Shown here: piece by piece, positions 39,801 through 51,303 of the stretch
Layout: each line of letters begins with the position of its first letter
Position numbering within the stretch: position 1 is the stretch's first letter
Origin: Neocallimastix lanati (nom. inval.)
Taxonomy: Eukaryota; Neocallimastigomycota; Neocallimastigomycetes; Neocallimastigales; Neocallimastigaceae
Assembly: GCA_016946835.1 (NCBI GenBank)
Contig: JACVTC010000017.1
Span: forward strand, 765,001-827,000
Reading direction: 5' to 3'
Length of the DNA: 62,000 nt
Position numbers and translations under genes: made by a program
Notes under the pieces: model-generated
Database searches by the model: none
Seen by the model: only the letters and a program-made list of their open reading frames with translations
What the model was told of the DNA's origin: nothing

Positions 39801-42800
39801 AAGCATGATAGAACCAATAGACGGTATGACTACTCTTGATTGTAGGGGTGGCTTTACTACTAGTAGAAACTGTAGAACTTATAGTTGTAGTAGTTGTATT
39901 AACAGTTGTGGTTGGTTCGCTGGATTTTGGAGTAGATGTCGAACCAGATATAAAGCACCATCCATCATTTTCAATTCCCCAAGTACCTGTTTCATCCGTG
40001 TATGCAACTTCAGTTATTTCTGGAGAACAACAGGGATAATCGTCTACTGGACAATCAGATGTCGAAGTATTATCTGGAGAATCTTTTGGAAGATCATGGT
40101 TTCTGTCTGGATTATATGGATCTGTTTCTTTACGAGTAATAACACCACCATCTATATCTTGAATTTCCCATTGGAAAGATTGATCGTTTTTATCATATGT
40201 TTCTTCGAAATTAAGTGTTTTGCTACTTAAACAATTATATTTCTGATTTTTATTATTCTTAACGCATAGATATTTATCTTCAACAAATTCAAAATGCATA
40301 TAACGATCTTTAATATTCATAACATTTTCACAAACTTCTAAACCTGAGGTACATGCATTAGCTGCATATAAACATTTTCCATTCTTATCAGATGTAATTC
40401 TCTTGTTGTTATATTCATCAACATTAGTAACATGCCATAAACTATGGTTTGAAGTGGTACATTCTCCTAAATCAATTAAATTACCATCACTGTTATTAAC
40501 TAATATACATTGTTTAGTTTTAACATTACGGATTCTGAAAAGAACTACTCTGTTCATTTCACCGATACCGCATAATTGACCATCTTCTTCACCCCATTTA
40601 CCATACTCATCTTCTTTAACAACTTTTGGATTAACAGATGAACAACAATGATATCCTAGAACTTCAAATGAACATCTTTCGTATCCAATACCACACCATT
40701 CTCCATTTTCTTTAGCCCAATTACCAATGTCATCAACTTTTTCAACTCTGGCATTTTGATTATAACAGCATTTGTAATCAAGTTCAGCATATATAGATGA
40801 ACAAATTAAATGTTCATATCTTGGTGATTCTATAATTATAGGTTTAATTATAAATCTACCATTTATACATTTAGAATTATCAAGTTGTGTACAGAACTTA
40901 CCATTTTTAATAATAAATTGTTCGTATTTATTATTGTTCTTACAGTAATCCATGTAAAAGTTACCTTGATTAAAGTTTAAATATTTAACATCATATAATG
41001 ATATAATAGAATAATAATCTAATCAGCCTTTTGTTTTATAAACCATTTATTCATTTTATTATTAACACATTTATCATTAGTTTTAATTAATTCTTTTATT
41101 TGACCTTGATTGTCAATTATTTTTTTACGTTGAAGACAAGCTTTTGAAGAATCAATTACTGTCTGATGATAATTGAATATAATAATCAAAATCAGTGTAA
41201 ATTAAATAATCACCAACTTGAATGATATTGTTTTGTAATTCATTTTTTTTTCTAACTTAATTTCGCTACTATCATGAATTTTACGTATTAAATCATTAGT
41301 TGGAAAACCTAAAATTATCCAATTGTTATGAATCTTAGTTTGTTCACTAATATTCTTATCTAAATTATTATTTATATCTTCAGAGTAAGATTTTATAGAA
41401 CATATATCAAGATAACATGCTATATTCATAAAATTTATGATAAGTATATTATCATTATTATAAAAACTAGTAGTAATAGCATGTTTTTCTCCATATATAT
41501 GAAGAGTATTTCCATCTTCCTCTACTGATGGAAGTTCATTATTTAGAATCTCACTAACAACCACCCATTTTTCAAAAACAGGCAAGTTATAATCATCTTG
41601 TACAAGAATTTTATTATCACCAGTTAGTGATATTCTTGGGAAACACAATTCTTTGCTTGCACTATCTTTTGAAATTTGTTGTTCTGCATTACCTATTTTA
41701 TCTCTATCCGCAGATATAATATTAGTTGGATTAAAAGCACTTTGTGTGCAACTACCCATATTTGGTATATTCAATTTTTTACCTACTGTTGTACCATTAT
41801 ATCTAAAATCACCACGAGTATAGAGAATTATTTTACCTCTTACGTCTTTAAGTTTTGGAAATATATCATTTTCTTGATAAAAATATTTATAATATTCTTG
41901 ATTATATTTTATCGAAGTATTCTTTATACTAAGTTTAGCAATTTCTTCATATATTTCTTCATATGATTCAAACCCTTCTATATCAACTCTATGTAGATCT
42001 CCATTCACATCATAATATGTGTAACTACTATTAAGAGAAAGATTATCATCTTTTAATTGTATAATAACCGTTTCTTGTGAATTAATATGTAAAAAATCAA
42101 TAGCTTCATCGAACACATCCTTTAAATAATATTTTTCACCAGTTTTTTTATTAGTATTATCATATATATCATGACTAAGATAGATTTCTTTATATTTGTT
42201 TGTCTCAAGTCTTATATCTAAATATCTAATTCCATGTAATAATTGTTCATAAATATCCAAGTTTGAGTTCTACCCCACCAACCTCTAAATAAATCAATAA
42301 TTGGTAATCCAGCTACATCAACAGCATATGTTCCACTATCATGAGTTCCAGGAATATTAATTTGGTTAATTCTAGTATCATTTGATAGTTTAGTCATCCA
42401 TCTAGCTTCAGTGTTTTCATTATTAAAAAGAACACCACCCAAATTCAGTTAAAGCACGATTATTTTTATAATCAATATCATAATAACGTGCATTGGGATG
42501 ACCATTAAAATTTTCAATTGTTATATCACCTCCAGTGTTTGTATAATAACATGATTCAGATTTAAGTTCAACTCTTCCTTGGAAAACACATTGATCAGGA
42601 TCTACTCTTTCAGCTGGACTAAATATTCTGTTCATTTTTGTATCTCTATAGTAACAATTATTTAAATCATCCCAAAATGAAATGGATCAAATGTTTTTTC
42701 TGTACATATATATGTTTTTTCACAATCATTGTCAGTAAATAAATATGCATTTTTAGGAATATTATCTAATACAAAATATGTGCCTACATCTTTAGCACTA

Positions 42801-42850
42801 AACACATATTTAGCATATATTAATATAACACTAATAAATATTAATTTCAT
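39769..42850 (-). pseudogene. Secreted PI-PLC-X protein with three dockerins and a beta-trefoil-like domain, frameshifted
   Basis: Reading down the minus strand, a signal peptide (42850, MKLIFISVILIYAKYVFSA) is followed by a PI-PLC X-type barrel (PF00388). The barrel has INIPGTHDSGTY with the first catalytic His, LLHGIRYLDIRLE, and YLSHDIYD as the likely second His region. After a linker comes an uninterrupted 394-codon frame (40953-39769). It holds fungal dockerin 1 (40803-40687), dockerin 2 (40674-40564), a Cys/Trp-rich beta-trefoil-like region (about 40551-40160), dockerin 3 (40053-39952, WGIENDGWC) and a Ser/Thr tail. Dockerins attach proteins to the fungal cellulosome, so a secreted phospholipase or phosphodiesterase tethered to that complex is inferred. 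Frame shifts occur near 42665, 42428, 42245, 41240, 41160 and 41025, most beside homopolymers, so either a pseudogene or sequencing indels. The last ~18 codons lie in dispersed repeat A, so the native end is lost. Confidence 0.8.
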
Positions 42851-43017
42851 TTTTATTATTTAATATTTATATTTTTTTATAATTAAATATAAAAAAAATC
42901 ATTTTAAAAAAATTATTATTATAACTAAGTTTTAAAAAATTTTATATAATTACAACTTAGTTTTTTTTTTTTTTTTTAAAAAAAAGGCTATATAGTTTAA
43001 TTTAACAAAAACTTACT

Positions 43018-43496
43018 TTATTTTTTAGTATTGCAACGAGTACAAAAACAATAATAACAAATAATAATTGTTAAAATAACAAACCCTCCTGCTAATAGTC
43101 CTAGTCTTACAAATGTATAAGTTAAACCCCTACCATCAGAAGGTATATAGTGATGTTCTATACATACTTCATTAAAACAGTTTTTATATGAACACTCTTC
43201 ATTTGATGTACAAGAATCTCCAAGCATTTTACCGCAATGAACAAATTCTTTATTAGACATGAAAACAATATTTTCAGTATACATAACATCACAACGTTCC
43301 ACATCAGAATCTGCGTAGCTGTACCACATCCTACAATATCGGTATATGATTTTTCTTTTATAAAACTACTACTTGTGTCATAATGATAGATAAACTTCTC
43401 GGCAATATCTTCTGATTCAACATTGTATATATCAGAACTTGCTCCATAAATACAAACTAATTCAAAAAACCAAAAAATAATTTTAATCATATTCAA
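43018..43496 (-). pseudogene. Cys-rich single-pass membrane protein with one frameshift
   Basis: The N-terminal frame (43496 downwards) gives a signal peptide (IIFWFFELVCIYGA) and a polar segment. The frame then changes near 43325. The second frame has a compact Cys module (CGKMLGDSCTSNEEC then CSYKNCFNEVCIEH), a transmembrane helix (LGLLAGGFVILTIIICYYCF) and a short basic tail (TRCNTKK). Without the shift it would be a type I surface protein of about 155 residues. The Cys spacing (GxxCxSNxxC) resembles small EGF/Dickkopf-like modules but no family is firm. It lies just upstream of, and on the same strand as, the dockerin-PLC gene. A single shift could also be a sequencing error. Confidence 0.55.
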
Positions 43497-43764
43497 ATAT
43501 ATATACTTATTAATATAATATTTATATTAATTATTTATATTTTTAATTAATTAAAGGTATTAAACTTTTTTAAATCAGTTTATTAATACTATTATCATTA
43601 TATTTATCAATATTATTATCAAACTAAATGTTTGTAATCTGTAGAATTGTTAAATATATAATTATAAATCAATAATTGTTGACATTAGCAATTTTATTAT
43701 TGTTATTTATTATGTTATTATTATTCATTTAGTATTAATGCGAATTAACATATATATATTTAGT

Positions 43765-43990
43765 TTTATTGCCACAATTATTGCGAACTTTTAACATTAT
43801 TTATTTATTTTTTTTATTAATTAAATGAATATTTATTTAAATAAAAAAAACACAAAATTAATAAAAAAAAAAATATTATTATAAATATTATTATAAATAT
43901 TATAAATAAAATAATATTATAAATAATAATGTTAAATAAAACTTTATAATATTAAGAAAACTAAGGGCTGAAACCAAGGACAATACAAAC
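43765..43990 (-). mobile_element. LINE 3' tail remnant, minus strand
   Basis: The minus strand shows AAAAGTTCGCAATAATTGTG preceded by TTAATTAAATGAATATTTAT-type sequence, matching the 3' UTR of LINE copy 2 (50.74-51.0 kb) and the tail at 61.7 kb. It is truncated and has no clear poly-A. Confidence 0.55.
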
Positions 43991-44310
43991 TGGAAATAAA
44001 AAAAAAAAAAAAAAACATCTGCGGCGGTGTGAAGAAAAAATAAGCAATACATATGAGGCTGTGAAAAACTACGACCTGCAATGTAATGGATAAAGTTGAA
44101 AGAAAATTAACTATGTGTTTTTGTATATTTTACTTATTGTAGAAAAATAGAATGTTCTATTATATATAATTTATATACATTAATATATATTTTATAATGA
44201 AAATAACTTTATATTTAATGCATAATATATTTTACTACATAAAACATACCTATAATACAAAATTAATTTATATATATTGTAAATATATATAAATTATAAT
44301 AAATATTAAT

Positions 44311-44490
44311 ATGAAATTTTTATTTATTTTGTGTTATTTTATATATTAGTTCAGCTTGTATTTAGAGTTGATAAAATAACTATTTATTGTACTACTCAAT
44401 CAAATTAACGTGTTAATATTCCACTTCATTATAATTTAGATTGTGAATACTGTAATAAAGGTTTAAGTAAGTTTATTATTTAGGAGAAAA
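44311..44490 (+). pseudogene. Possible fragment of a secreted protein gene
   Basis: An ATG at 44311 opens a short signal-peptide-like frame (MKFLFILCYF), which breaks near 44347. SSACI and then DCEYCNKGLS-type residues follow in other frames. Nothing can be assigned. Confidence 0.2.
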
Positions 44491-44660
44491 CTAATTGTTC
44501 TTATTATTTTTTAATTTATTGCTTGATTTAAATAAATAAGTCATGAAGTAGATATATAAATAAAATACTGAAGAAAAAACTGAATAATTAATAATTGACT
44601 GAAAAAAAAAAAAAAAAAAAGTTTATAAATTATATATTTAGGTTTAGTTAAATATTTTTT

Positions 44661-44828
44661 TCATATTAAGATTAAGTGGAATTATAATTGGTACTTTAAT
44701 TTTTATTGGTTTAAAATCTAAAATCACAAAATTATAATTTTATTTTTCATATTATGGTTAAGTGGAATTATAATTGGTACTTTAATTTTTATTGGTTTAA
44801 AATCATAAAATTATAATTTTAAATTTTA
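44661..44828. repeat. Tandem duplication, 2 x about 86 bp
   Basis: Two adjacent copies start TCATATTAAGATTAAGTGGA / TCATATTATGGTTAAGTGGA and continue ATTATAATTGGTACTTTAAT. They lie about 250 bp upstream of the VWA gene. Confidence 0.9.
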
Positions 44829-45083
44829 AACAATAAAAATTTGTGAAAATATAAAAAAAGAACAAAAATCCTAAAAATTAGTTCTCATCATCTCATCATT
44901 ATAAAAATAAAATCAATAATAAAAAAAAAATATATAAATATATAAATAATTAGTAATTATATTCATTAATTAATATTTTAATTAATACAGTATAATAATA
45001 TTAATATTTTTATAAAAATATAAAAACTTGTTTTTTTTAACTATTTTAATTATATAAAGTTTATATTTTAAAGTATTATTAAT

Positions 45084-48000
45084 ATGGCTGATAATAAAGA
45101 CATAATTTTATATCCTTACCAAAAGGGCTATATTGCTGAAGTAAATATTGAAGAATCAAATTTTGGAGGTAATTCAAATTATGAATTAATTTTAATTGTA
45201 GATAGATCAGGTTCAATGAGATCCAGTTATCCAGTTCTTATTAATAAATTAATCCCGCATCTTTTAGATTTATTAAAATACCCAGAAAATAAAGAAGTTC
45301 ATTTTATAGCTTTTGAAGATTTTGTCGAATATAGAAAATTTACAAAAAAAGATTTCTTAAGTTGTACAGAACCAGCTTTAGGAGCTATTGAAAAAATGAC
45401 TGATGTTTTTCCAGAACTTGAAAAAATTTTTATTCCAGAGAATCAAAAAACACCTTTTAGAATACTCACACTCTCTGATGGTGAGTTGGTAGTCAGTGAA
45501 GAAAGAAAAAATGTTCCTAGATTAGCATCTATGTTTTATGAAAAAGTTAAAGACAAATTCAGAATTAATTCGCAAGCAATTAGATACTTTACTTCATCTG
45601 CCCAGCCTGATACAATGGCTTTAGCTTCAATTTTACAATTAAACACTATTAATGAAGCAACATTAATTGATATTAATTATAGAGATTCATTCACAGAATC
45701 AGCCAAAAAAGTATTCGAATTATTTAAAAATGATGGACTTGATTTGGATTTAAAAATAAAATCAAATAAGGAATGCATTAAGATGGCTCCCTGGAATGAC
45801 GTAAAGAATGAAGTTGAATTATCTATTGGGAAAAATATTTTTTGGATTGAAAATTTCGATGAAAAAACTGAATTTGTAGTTAAAATAGACAATAAAGAAA
45901 CAAAAATGAATATAAAATATGGAGAAAAATTAACTATATTAAATTATTCTGGAGTTTTATACACTAAAATAAACGAATTTATAAATAAATTAAAAATTTT
46001 GAAACTTACTGATGGTGTCAATGCCCAAAAAGAAATTAATTTAATTATTCAAAACTTTAAAGAATTCGAAAATAGGTTATTAAACGAATCAAAAGATGAG
46101 GATATTGTTTTAAAAGATGGAAAATTAGCTTCAAGACTTGTATATTTAAAAAAATTAATTAATAAAAGAAAAGGCTTAATTTCAAACCAAATGGATATGA
46201 TTAAAAATGAGAACAGATTATCTCAATTAAATAGTCAACAGAAAGCTGATTATTTAAGAAATGTTGATAATACAAAATTAGGAAAAGGACTTGCAAGAAG
46301 AGCATTAAAAGATGAAGAAGATGTAGAACAAGCTATTTTGAAAGAAGTCAAAGAAATATCAAATCATATTGATGAATTAAAAGATATTGATTATGACAAC
46401 TATCCTTCTAGTTTTTATTCACTTTCAACTACAGTTGAATCCCTTGAAGAATTATCTACCTTATATAAAAATCCAGTCTTTAACGAAATGGAAATTACAG
46501 ATATCTTAAAATTTTATAATATTGTTGGTGTTGCATGCAATGGAAAAATAGGGGACTATCCTGATCCTTCTCTTTACTTGATTAATAAAATATATCCAGG
46601 ATGTTATGTTAGTATTGCTGATATTGCCACTGCAGAAGAATATTCAAAGGGAAATGAGCATTTGAAAGATCCGGGTACTAAAGGAATAATTAATAATTGT
46701 ATTCCAATATTTACTGATGAAAAAGTATATAAATTTTTGAAAAAGTATTCTCCAAAAATGTTGGAATTATCAGCAGGTCTAGGAATGAGAAGAGTACTTG
46801 CCGATATCCCAGTAACTTTTGAATCTACCATTTTGTCTGGATTATGGAAGAATATTGTTACTTTAAAAGATGTTAAAACTGAAATAAATATAAAGATATT
46901 TAAAGATATATGTAACACAATGAAAATTGTCTGTAGAGAAAAATACAATAATGTCATTGAAGTAGTAAAAAATCAATTAAACGACAAAAATAATAAAAAT
47001 GCATTATATATTAATAACTATAGTTTATTCCAAATGTTACCTGTAATTTATAATTGTGCATATAATAAATATTTTGATTCTAACGAATTAAAGAATGTTT
47101 ATAGAGCTATTGCAAGATTTGAAATCTATAAAATAATAAGAACGAAAATAAGAAAATCAGATATTAAAACTGATTATATAAAAGAAAGTTTATATAAATT
47201 ATTAGGCATCAATATAGAAAAATACGCCACAAAATTACCTGCACTTTTTGAAAAGTTAGAAGATCCACAATTTTTTGACAATTATTTTATCGATAAAACC
47301 ATCGTTAATGATTATAAAAAATTAATCAGTTGGACTGAAATCATTCCATACAGTTATATGTTATTTTCTAAACTATTTGAAACAAATTATATTGAATGTA
47401 TTAAAAATCTTAATTATGAATTTACAAAAGAATATTTTGGAATTAATTATGACTATGACAAATTTATTGCTTTTAATATTATTCAATCTTTTATATTCAA
47501 ATTTAAGAATGAAAGAGAAAACGAGGATGAAAAAATCATGAAAATCATTGATTCGGATAGAGAAGAAGAAGTGGATAATTTCTTAAGGGAGCAAACAAGA
47601 AAATTTTATGAAGAGGATTATAAAAGTAGATTAGCAAATAAAGAAAAAGAAGAAGAAAAAATAATAACCGAAGAATTAATTGATAAATTAATTTCATGTA
47701 ATGATTTATCTGAATTTAAAAAATTAATTCAAGACGGAATAACTAAAGGTTATTTTAATTATAAATTCGTCAATGAATCTTCCAACGGATATCTTGATTT
47801 AAAATATAAATTATTAGACGAAAAATTAGATGTTCCATTAAGATTTGAAAAAATGAAGTTGATGCTCATCGGCAAAGACGAAAATGAACAAATTATTTGG
47901 AATAATGGAAATGGAATAAGAACCGGTATTAAAGATTATAAAGAATTTATTTTAAAATATAATGAGTCACTTTGGAAAGAAATTAGAAAAGATAAAAATT

Positions 48001-48168
48001 TTTATATTTATCGAGAGAAACCAAATAGACACGGACATTCTAATTTTAAAGTTTCATTCTGGGCAATGGGATTCGATTCTTTACAAGAATTTATTGAAAA
48101 TTCAACTAAAGAAGAAGTAGAGGAATATAAAAGAATTCATTATAATTGCTGTGGAATTAATCATTTAT

Positions 48169-48170
<2 letters not shown>
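45084..48170 (+). CDS. 1028-residue VWA-domain protein of unrecognised family
   Basis: Intronless, uninterrupted frame starting at the first ATG after a very AT-rich leader. Residues ~33-215 form a von Willebrand factor A domain with a complete-looking MIDAS: DRSGS (D40, S42, S44), a candidate Thr at 95 and D132 in LTLSDGE. No signal peptide or membrane segment is seen, so it is cytosolic or nuclear. The middle holds coiled-coil-prone charged stretches (about residues 310-460). A conserved-looking, less charged block with DPSLYLINKIYPGCYVSIAD and LGMRRVLADIP (about 495-590) follows, then a Glu/Lys-rich helix (~810-860). The C-terminal domain contains RHGHSNFKVSFWAMGF and ends YNCCGINHL. VWA domains with a MIDAS bind partner proteins through a metal; the partner here is unknown. 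I do not recognise the remainder. A poly-A tract starts right after the stop. Confidence 0.9.
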
Positions 48171-48224
<54 letters not shown>

Positions 48225-48867
48225 TTAATAAATGAGAAAAAATTAAAAAAAAAAAAGGATAATTAAAGTAATAAATAGTATATTAAAATAAATAATAATT
48301 AATATCTGATTTGATTTTGATAGTCGTAATAAAGGAAAATATAATTAACATATATATTTTTAAAATTATAAATTAGTAGAATATTTTATTACTCTAAATT
48401 CAATTTTTTTTAAAAAAAATTGAATTTAGAGTAATAAACAATATTTAAGTTAAATACTGAAATAGTATTAACAATACAAATATATATATATATATATTCA
48501 ATGAAATGAATAAAAAGTTTTTAAATTCATAAGTGTTTTTTTTTTTTTTTCCTAAAAATAATATAATAACAAATAAAATAAAGATATTAATTTTTTTTAA
48601 TTTTTTTTTTAAAGATTACCACTGATAATAATATTATATATATTCATTTTTTTTATTTCATTTTATATTTTATTTTTATTTTATTACTTTCTATCTCTAT
48701 GTGTTGTCGAATTTATTTATTATTGTTATTTTTTTTTTTATAAAAAAACAGCTTTTTTTTAAACTAATTTTTGTCACTATTATAATAAAACAAATATAAA
48801 TACAGTACTTATCAACTTTTGATTCTATTTATAATAATTAACTGAATTAAAAATTCAAATTTAAGAC
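48171..48867. other. AT-rich spacer after the VWA gene
   Basis: Begins with a poly-A run (about 48174-48222) and contains the 54-bp palindrome. No gene is seen. Confidence 0.6.
48385..48438. repeat. Perfect 54-bp palindrome (27-nt arms, no spacer)
   Basis: 48385-48411 (TTTATTACTCTAAATTCAAT plus T run) is the exact reverse complement of 48412-48438. It lies about 215 bp downstream of the VWA stop. It could form a hairpin or cruciform. Confidence 0.95.
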
Positions 48868-49320
48868 TTAAGCTTTATCAGCCATCGTTTGATCCATTTC
48901 TTCAAGAGAAAGACCCTTACATTCAATAACGTAGAATTGAGAGTATAACGAAGTAATAACACAGCATACAGCGAAAAGAAGAAAAGTTTTAGTTTCTCAG
49001 TGTTCCATAAGGAATGGACCGACAAGACCACTAACTCAACTATTTAAAAAGTTAGAAATGCTATCTAAAGTGGAACCCTTAACTTTGACATGAAGTGGAA
49101 AAAGCTTGGTAAACCCATGGAACCGAACCTCAAGTCCAAACAAATAAAAAAAACCATTAAGAAAACAGAAATAACAGCGGGTTATTGACATGATTTATTT
49201 GGTTTTTTTATAGTACCGGTTTTGGTAAAATAGAACCAGGTAGAAAGATGGAAAACACCTAGCATGAACCAATAACTAAAAGAGTCTTACGAGCTAATCT
49301 TCATACAGAGAATGAATAAT
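48868..49320 (-). pseudogene. MFS sugar transporter, C-terminal half
   Basis: Minus-strand frames match the second half of fungal hexose/xylose transporters. RLARKTLLVIGS is the loop after the eighth helix, then IFLPGSILPKP, GSVPWVYQA, FPLHVKVKGSTLDSISNF, VSGLVGPFLM and TKTFLLFAVCCVITSLYSQF. The cytoplasmic tail IECKGLSLEEMDQTMADKA ends at TAA (48868-48870). Several stops and frameshifts make it a pseudogene. The part upstream of RLARK is missing: at about 49318 the sequence becomes the 5'-truncated end of LINE copy 2. The missing N-terminal half is present, in opposite orientation, at 60888-61703. Confidence 0.85.
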
Positions 49321-50998
49321 GAAGTTAGAAAAGCGCTTTATTTCAAAAAAGAATTTCTTAAGAATCCTCATATTAATATTCCTAATAAATGAATGCCATT
49401 TTCTGCAATAGTAACAGGACAAGTTTCGTATTATGTTCTTCCACTTGAATCAAACAAATAAAGAACGAAAAAATTACAGACACTAGTTAATTCAGGATTA
49501 TAATGGATTGAAGGATTTTCTAATGATAATAGCTTTTACGTCCCTTTATTGTGTTCCTAAAAAACTTAACTTTCCTCCTCTTTCGGCGAAATGAGTGATT
49601 GCTCAGATAAGATATTTTGAAAAATGGAAAAACACTCAAATTGTATTATCTCTGATTTACTTAATGAAATATCACGTTGTAGACGTCATGCATGGGATAT
49701 TGAAAGTAAAATATTAGCAGACAAATTAGATAAATTTCCATCAAAAAAAGCTATTATAAACTTTTACTAGGATAGAGATATAGCAGGAAAATCAATAAAG
49801 GCTAAGGCTTATAAGAAAATTAAATTTAAGAAAACTAGAGACTACCTAAAGCTCAACTTTGAGTATCCTAAATTAAGCATTGGCTTCCGATGGGTACTTC
49901 CAAATATGGATATAAATTCGATGCTCGTGTTGTCAAAGCCGCTAATATGATTGAAGATAACTTTCCAGATCGGTGTCTTTGTTGTTATAAAGAAAATAGT
50001 AATCCTAGATTTAGAACATTGATTCTTCTCAGAAGGCTTTCTTTTCCATGGATTTTAAATGAAATATTTTATGGATGTTGAAATTCATAATGAAAATTTT
50101 ATATAATTTCCAAATATTTTCTAATATCAAATAGTAATGTAAGTACTATTATCACAGATATGAATAATGTAGGATCAAGTACAGATTCTGATAGTAGTAA
50201 CGAAGTTTATAATATTATCAATAATAATAATAGAAATAATATTGCTAATAATAGTAGAATTAGTTATAGTGAAAGTAGGAATATTAATATTAGTGATAGT
50301 GAAAATAGTAGTTTGTTACTAATGGTATAGTGAATCGGTGAAAATCTTGAAAGTATTAGTAATTTTCTTAATAATGAGTATATAAATATATATCTGAAGT
50401 GGTATTCATTATATAACTTTCTTCATGATGGAAGAGATGAAGATATTATTGATTTAAAATAAAGAAAGGAATGGAATGTTTTGTTAAAGAACTAAATAAT
50501 TTCTGGGGATTATTCTAAAACGCCATTCTTGGTGCGATCTGCGGCTCTCTATACAGAAATTATGCCTAGGATTAGTACTCGACAAGGATTGCTGTGTAAG
50601 CACAAACTAACCAGGAGCATCAACGCTGAAAATACAGTAAGACAGGCTAGTAAGGCCAATGCCTCTGAAGGAGAAGACCATAATTTCTTTCAAAAAGACA
50701 ATTAAGACCCTAATCCGAAATAAGAATTCCTTTTAAGCAGAAATCTTATAATCAGGAGGCGATGTTCATTTCATATGATTCTTTTTCAAAATTTATTTAT
50801 ACAGTTTATTTTAAATATTACCTTTTATTTCATATTACTATTTAAAATATTATTATATTCAAAATAGGAAAATAATATTTATTTTTTTATTAATTAATTC
50901 TTTTTTTTTTTTTTAAAAAAAAATAATATAATATTAATATAACTAATAAATGAAAAAATTAATAAAGTTAAAAGTTCGTAATAATTGCGACTGCAAAA
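49318..50998 (+). mobile_element. LINE copy 2, 5'-truncated, plus strand
   Basis: Coding-like but broken plus-strand sequence corresponds to the RT thumb and C-terminal region of the LINE: EVRKALYFKKEFLRNPHINI, FSAIVTGQVSYYVLPLESNK, then MEKHSNCIISDLLNEISRCR, KSIKAKAYKKIKFKKTRDYL, and a Cys motif CLCCYKENSNPRF at about 49975. TPFLVRSAALYTEIMPRIS follows near 50520-50578, aligning with LINE copy 3. A 3' UTR (about 50700-50998) ends AAAGTTCGTAATAATTGCGA and poly-A. The truncated 5' end abuts the transporter remnant. Confidence 0.75.
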
Positions 50999-50999
50999 A

Positions 51000-51303
51000 A
51001 AAAAAAATTCAGATAGTCAATTCAAATCCTAATCCTGAATAAGAATTCCCTTTAAACAGAAAACTTATAATCTGGAGGTAAGGTTCGTTACATAAGAACT
51101 TTTTTCTGAATTTATTCATACATTTGATTTTGAATATTACAATTTTATTTCAGATTACTATTTTTAATATTATTATGTTCTAATTGGATAAATAATATTT
51201 ATTTTTTTTATTAATTCTCCGTTTTTTTGTAAAAAAATATTCATATAATGAATAAATGAAGTTTAAAGTTCTCAATAACTGCGGTTGTAAAAAAAAAATA
51301 TAA
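51000..51303 (+). mobile_element. Second LINE 3' tail in tandem with copy 2
   Basis: Repeats the copy 2 3' UTR at a distance of about 318 bp: CCTAATCCTGAATAAGAATT, CAGAAAACTTATAATCTGGA and AGTTCTCAATAACTGCGGTT followed by poly-A. It is a head-to-tail tail duplication or a second, heavily truncated insertion. Confidence 0.75.

Noticed and set aside
39760-40230. 156-codon plus-strand frame rich in Cys and Trp
   Set aside because: Antisense of the dockerin-containing frame; Cys/Trp richness results from the complementary codons.
41676-41966. Plus-strand 96-codon frame
   Set aside because: Antisense of the PLC region with a Phe/Ile-biased composition.
45677-46957. Minus-strand frames inside the VWA gene
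   Set aside because: Antisense shadows of an intact 1028-codon frame.
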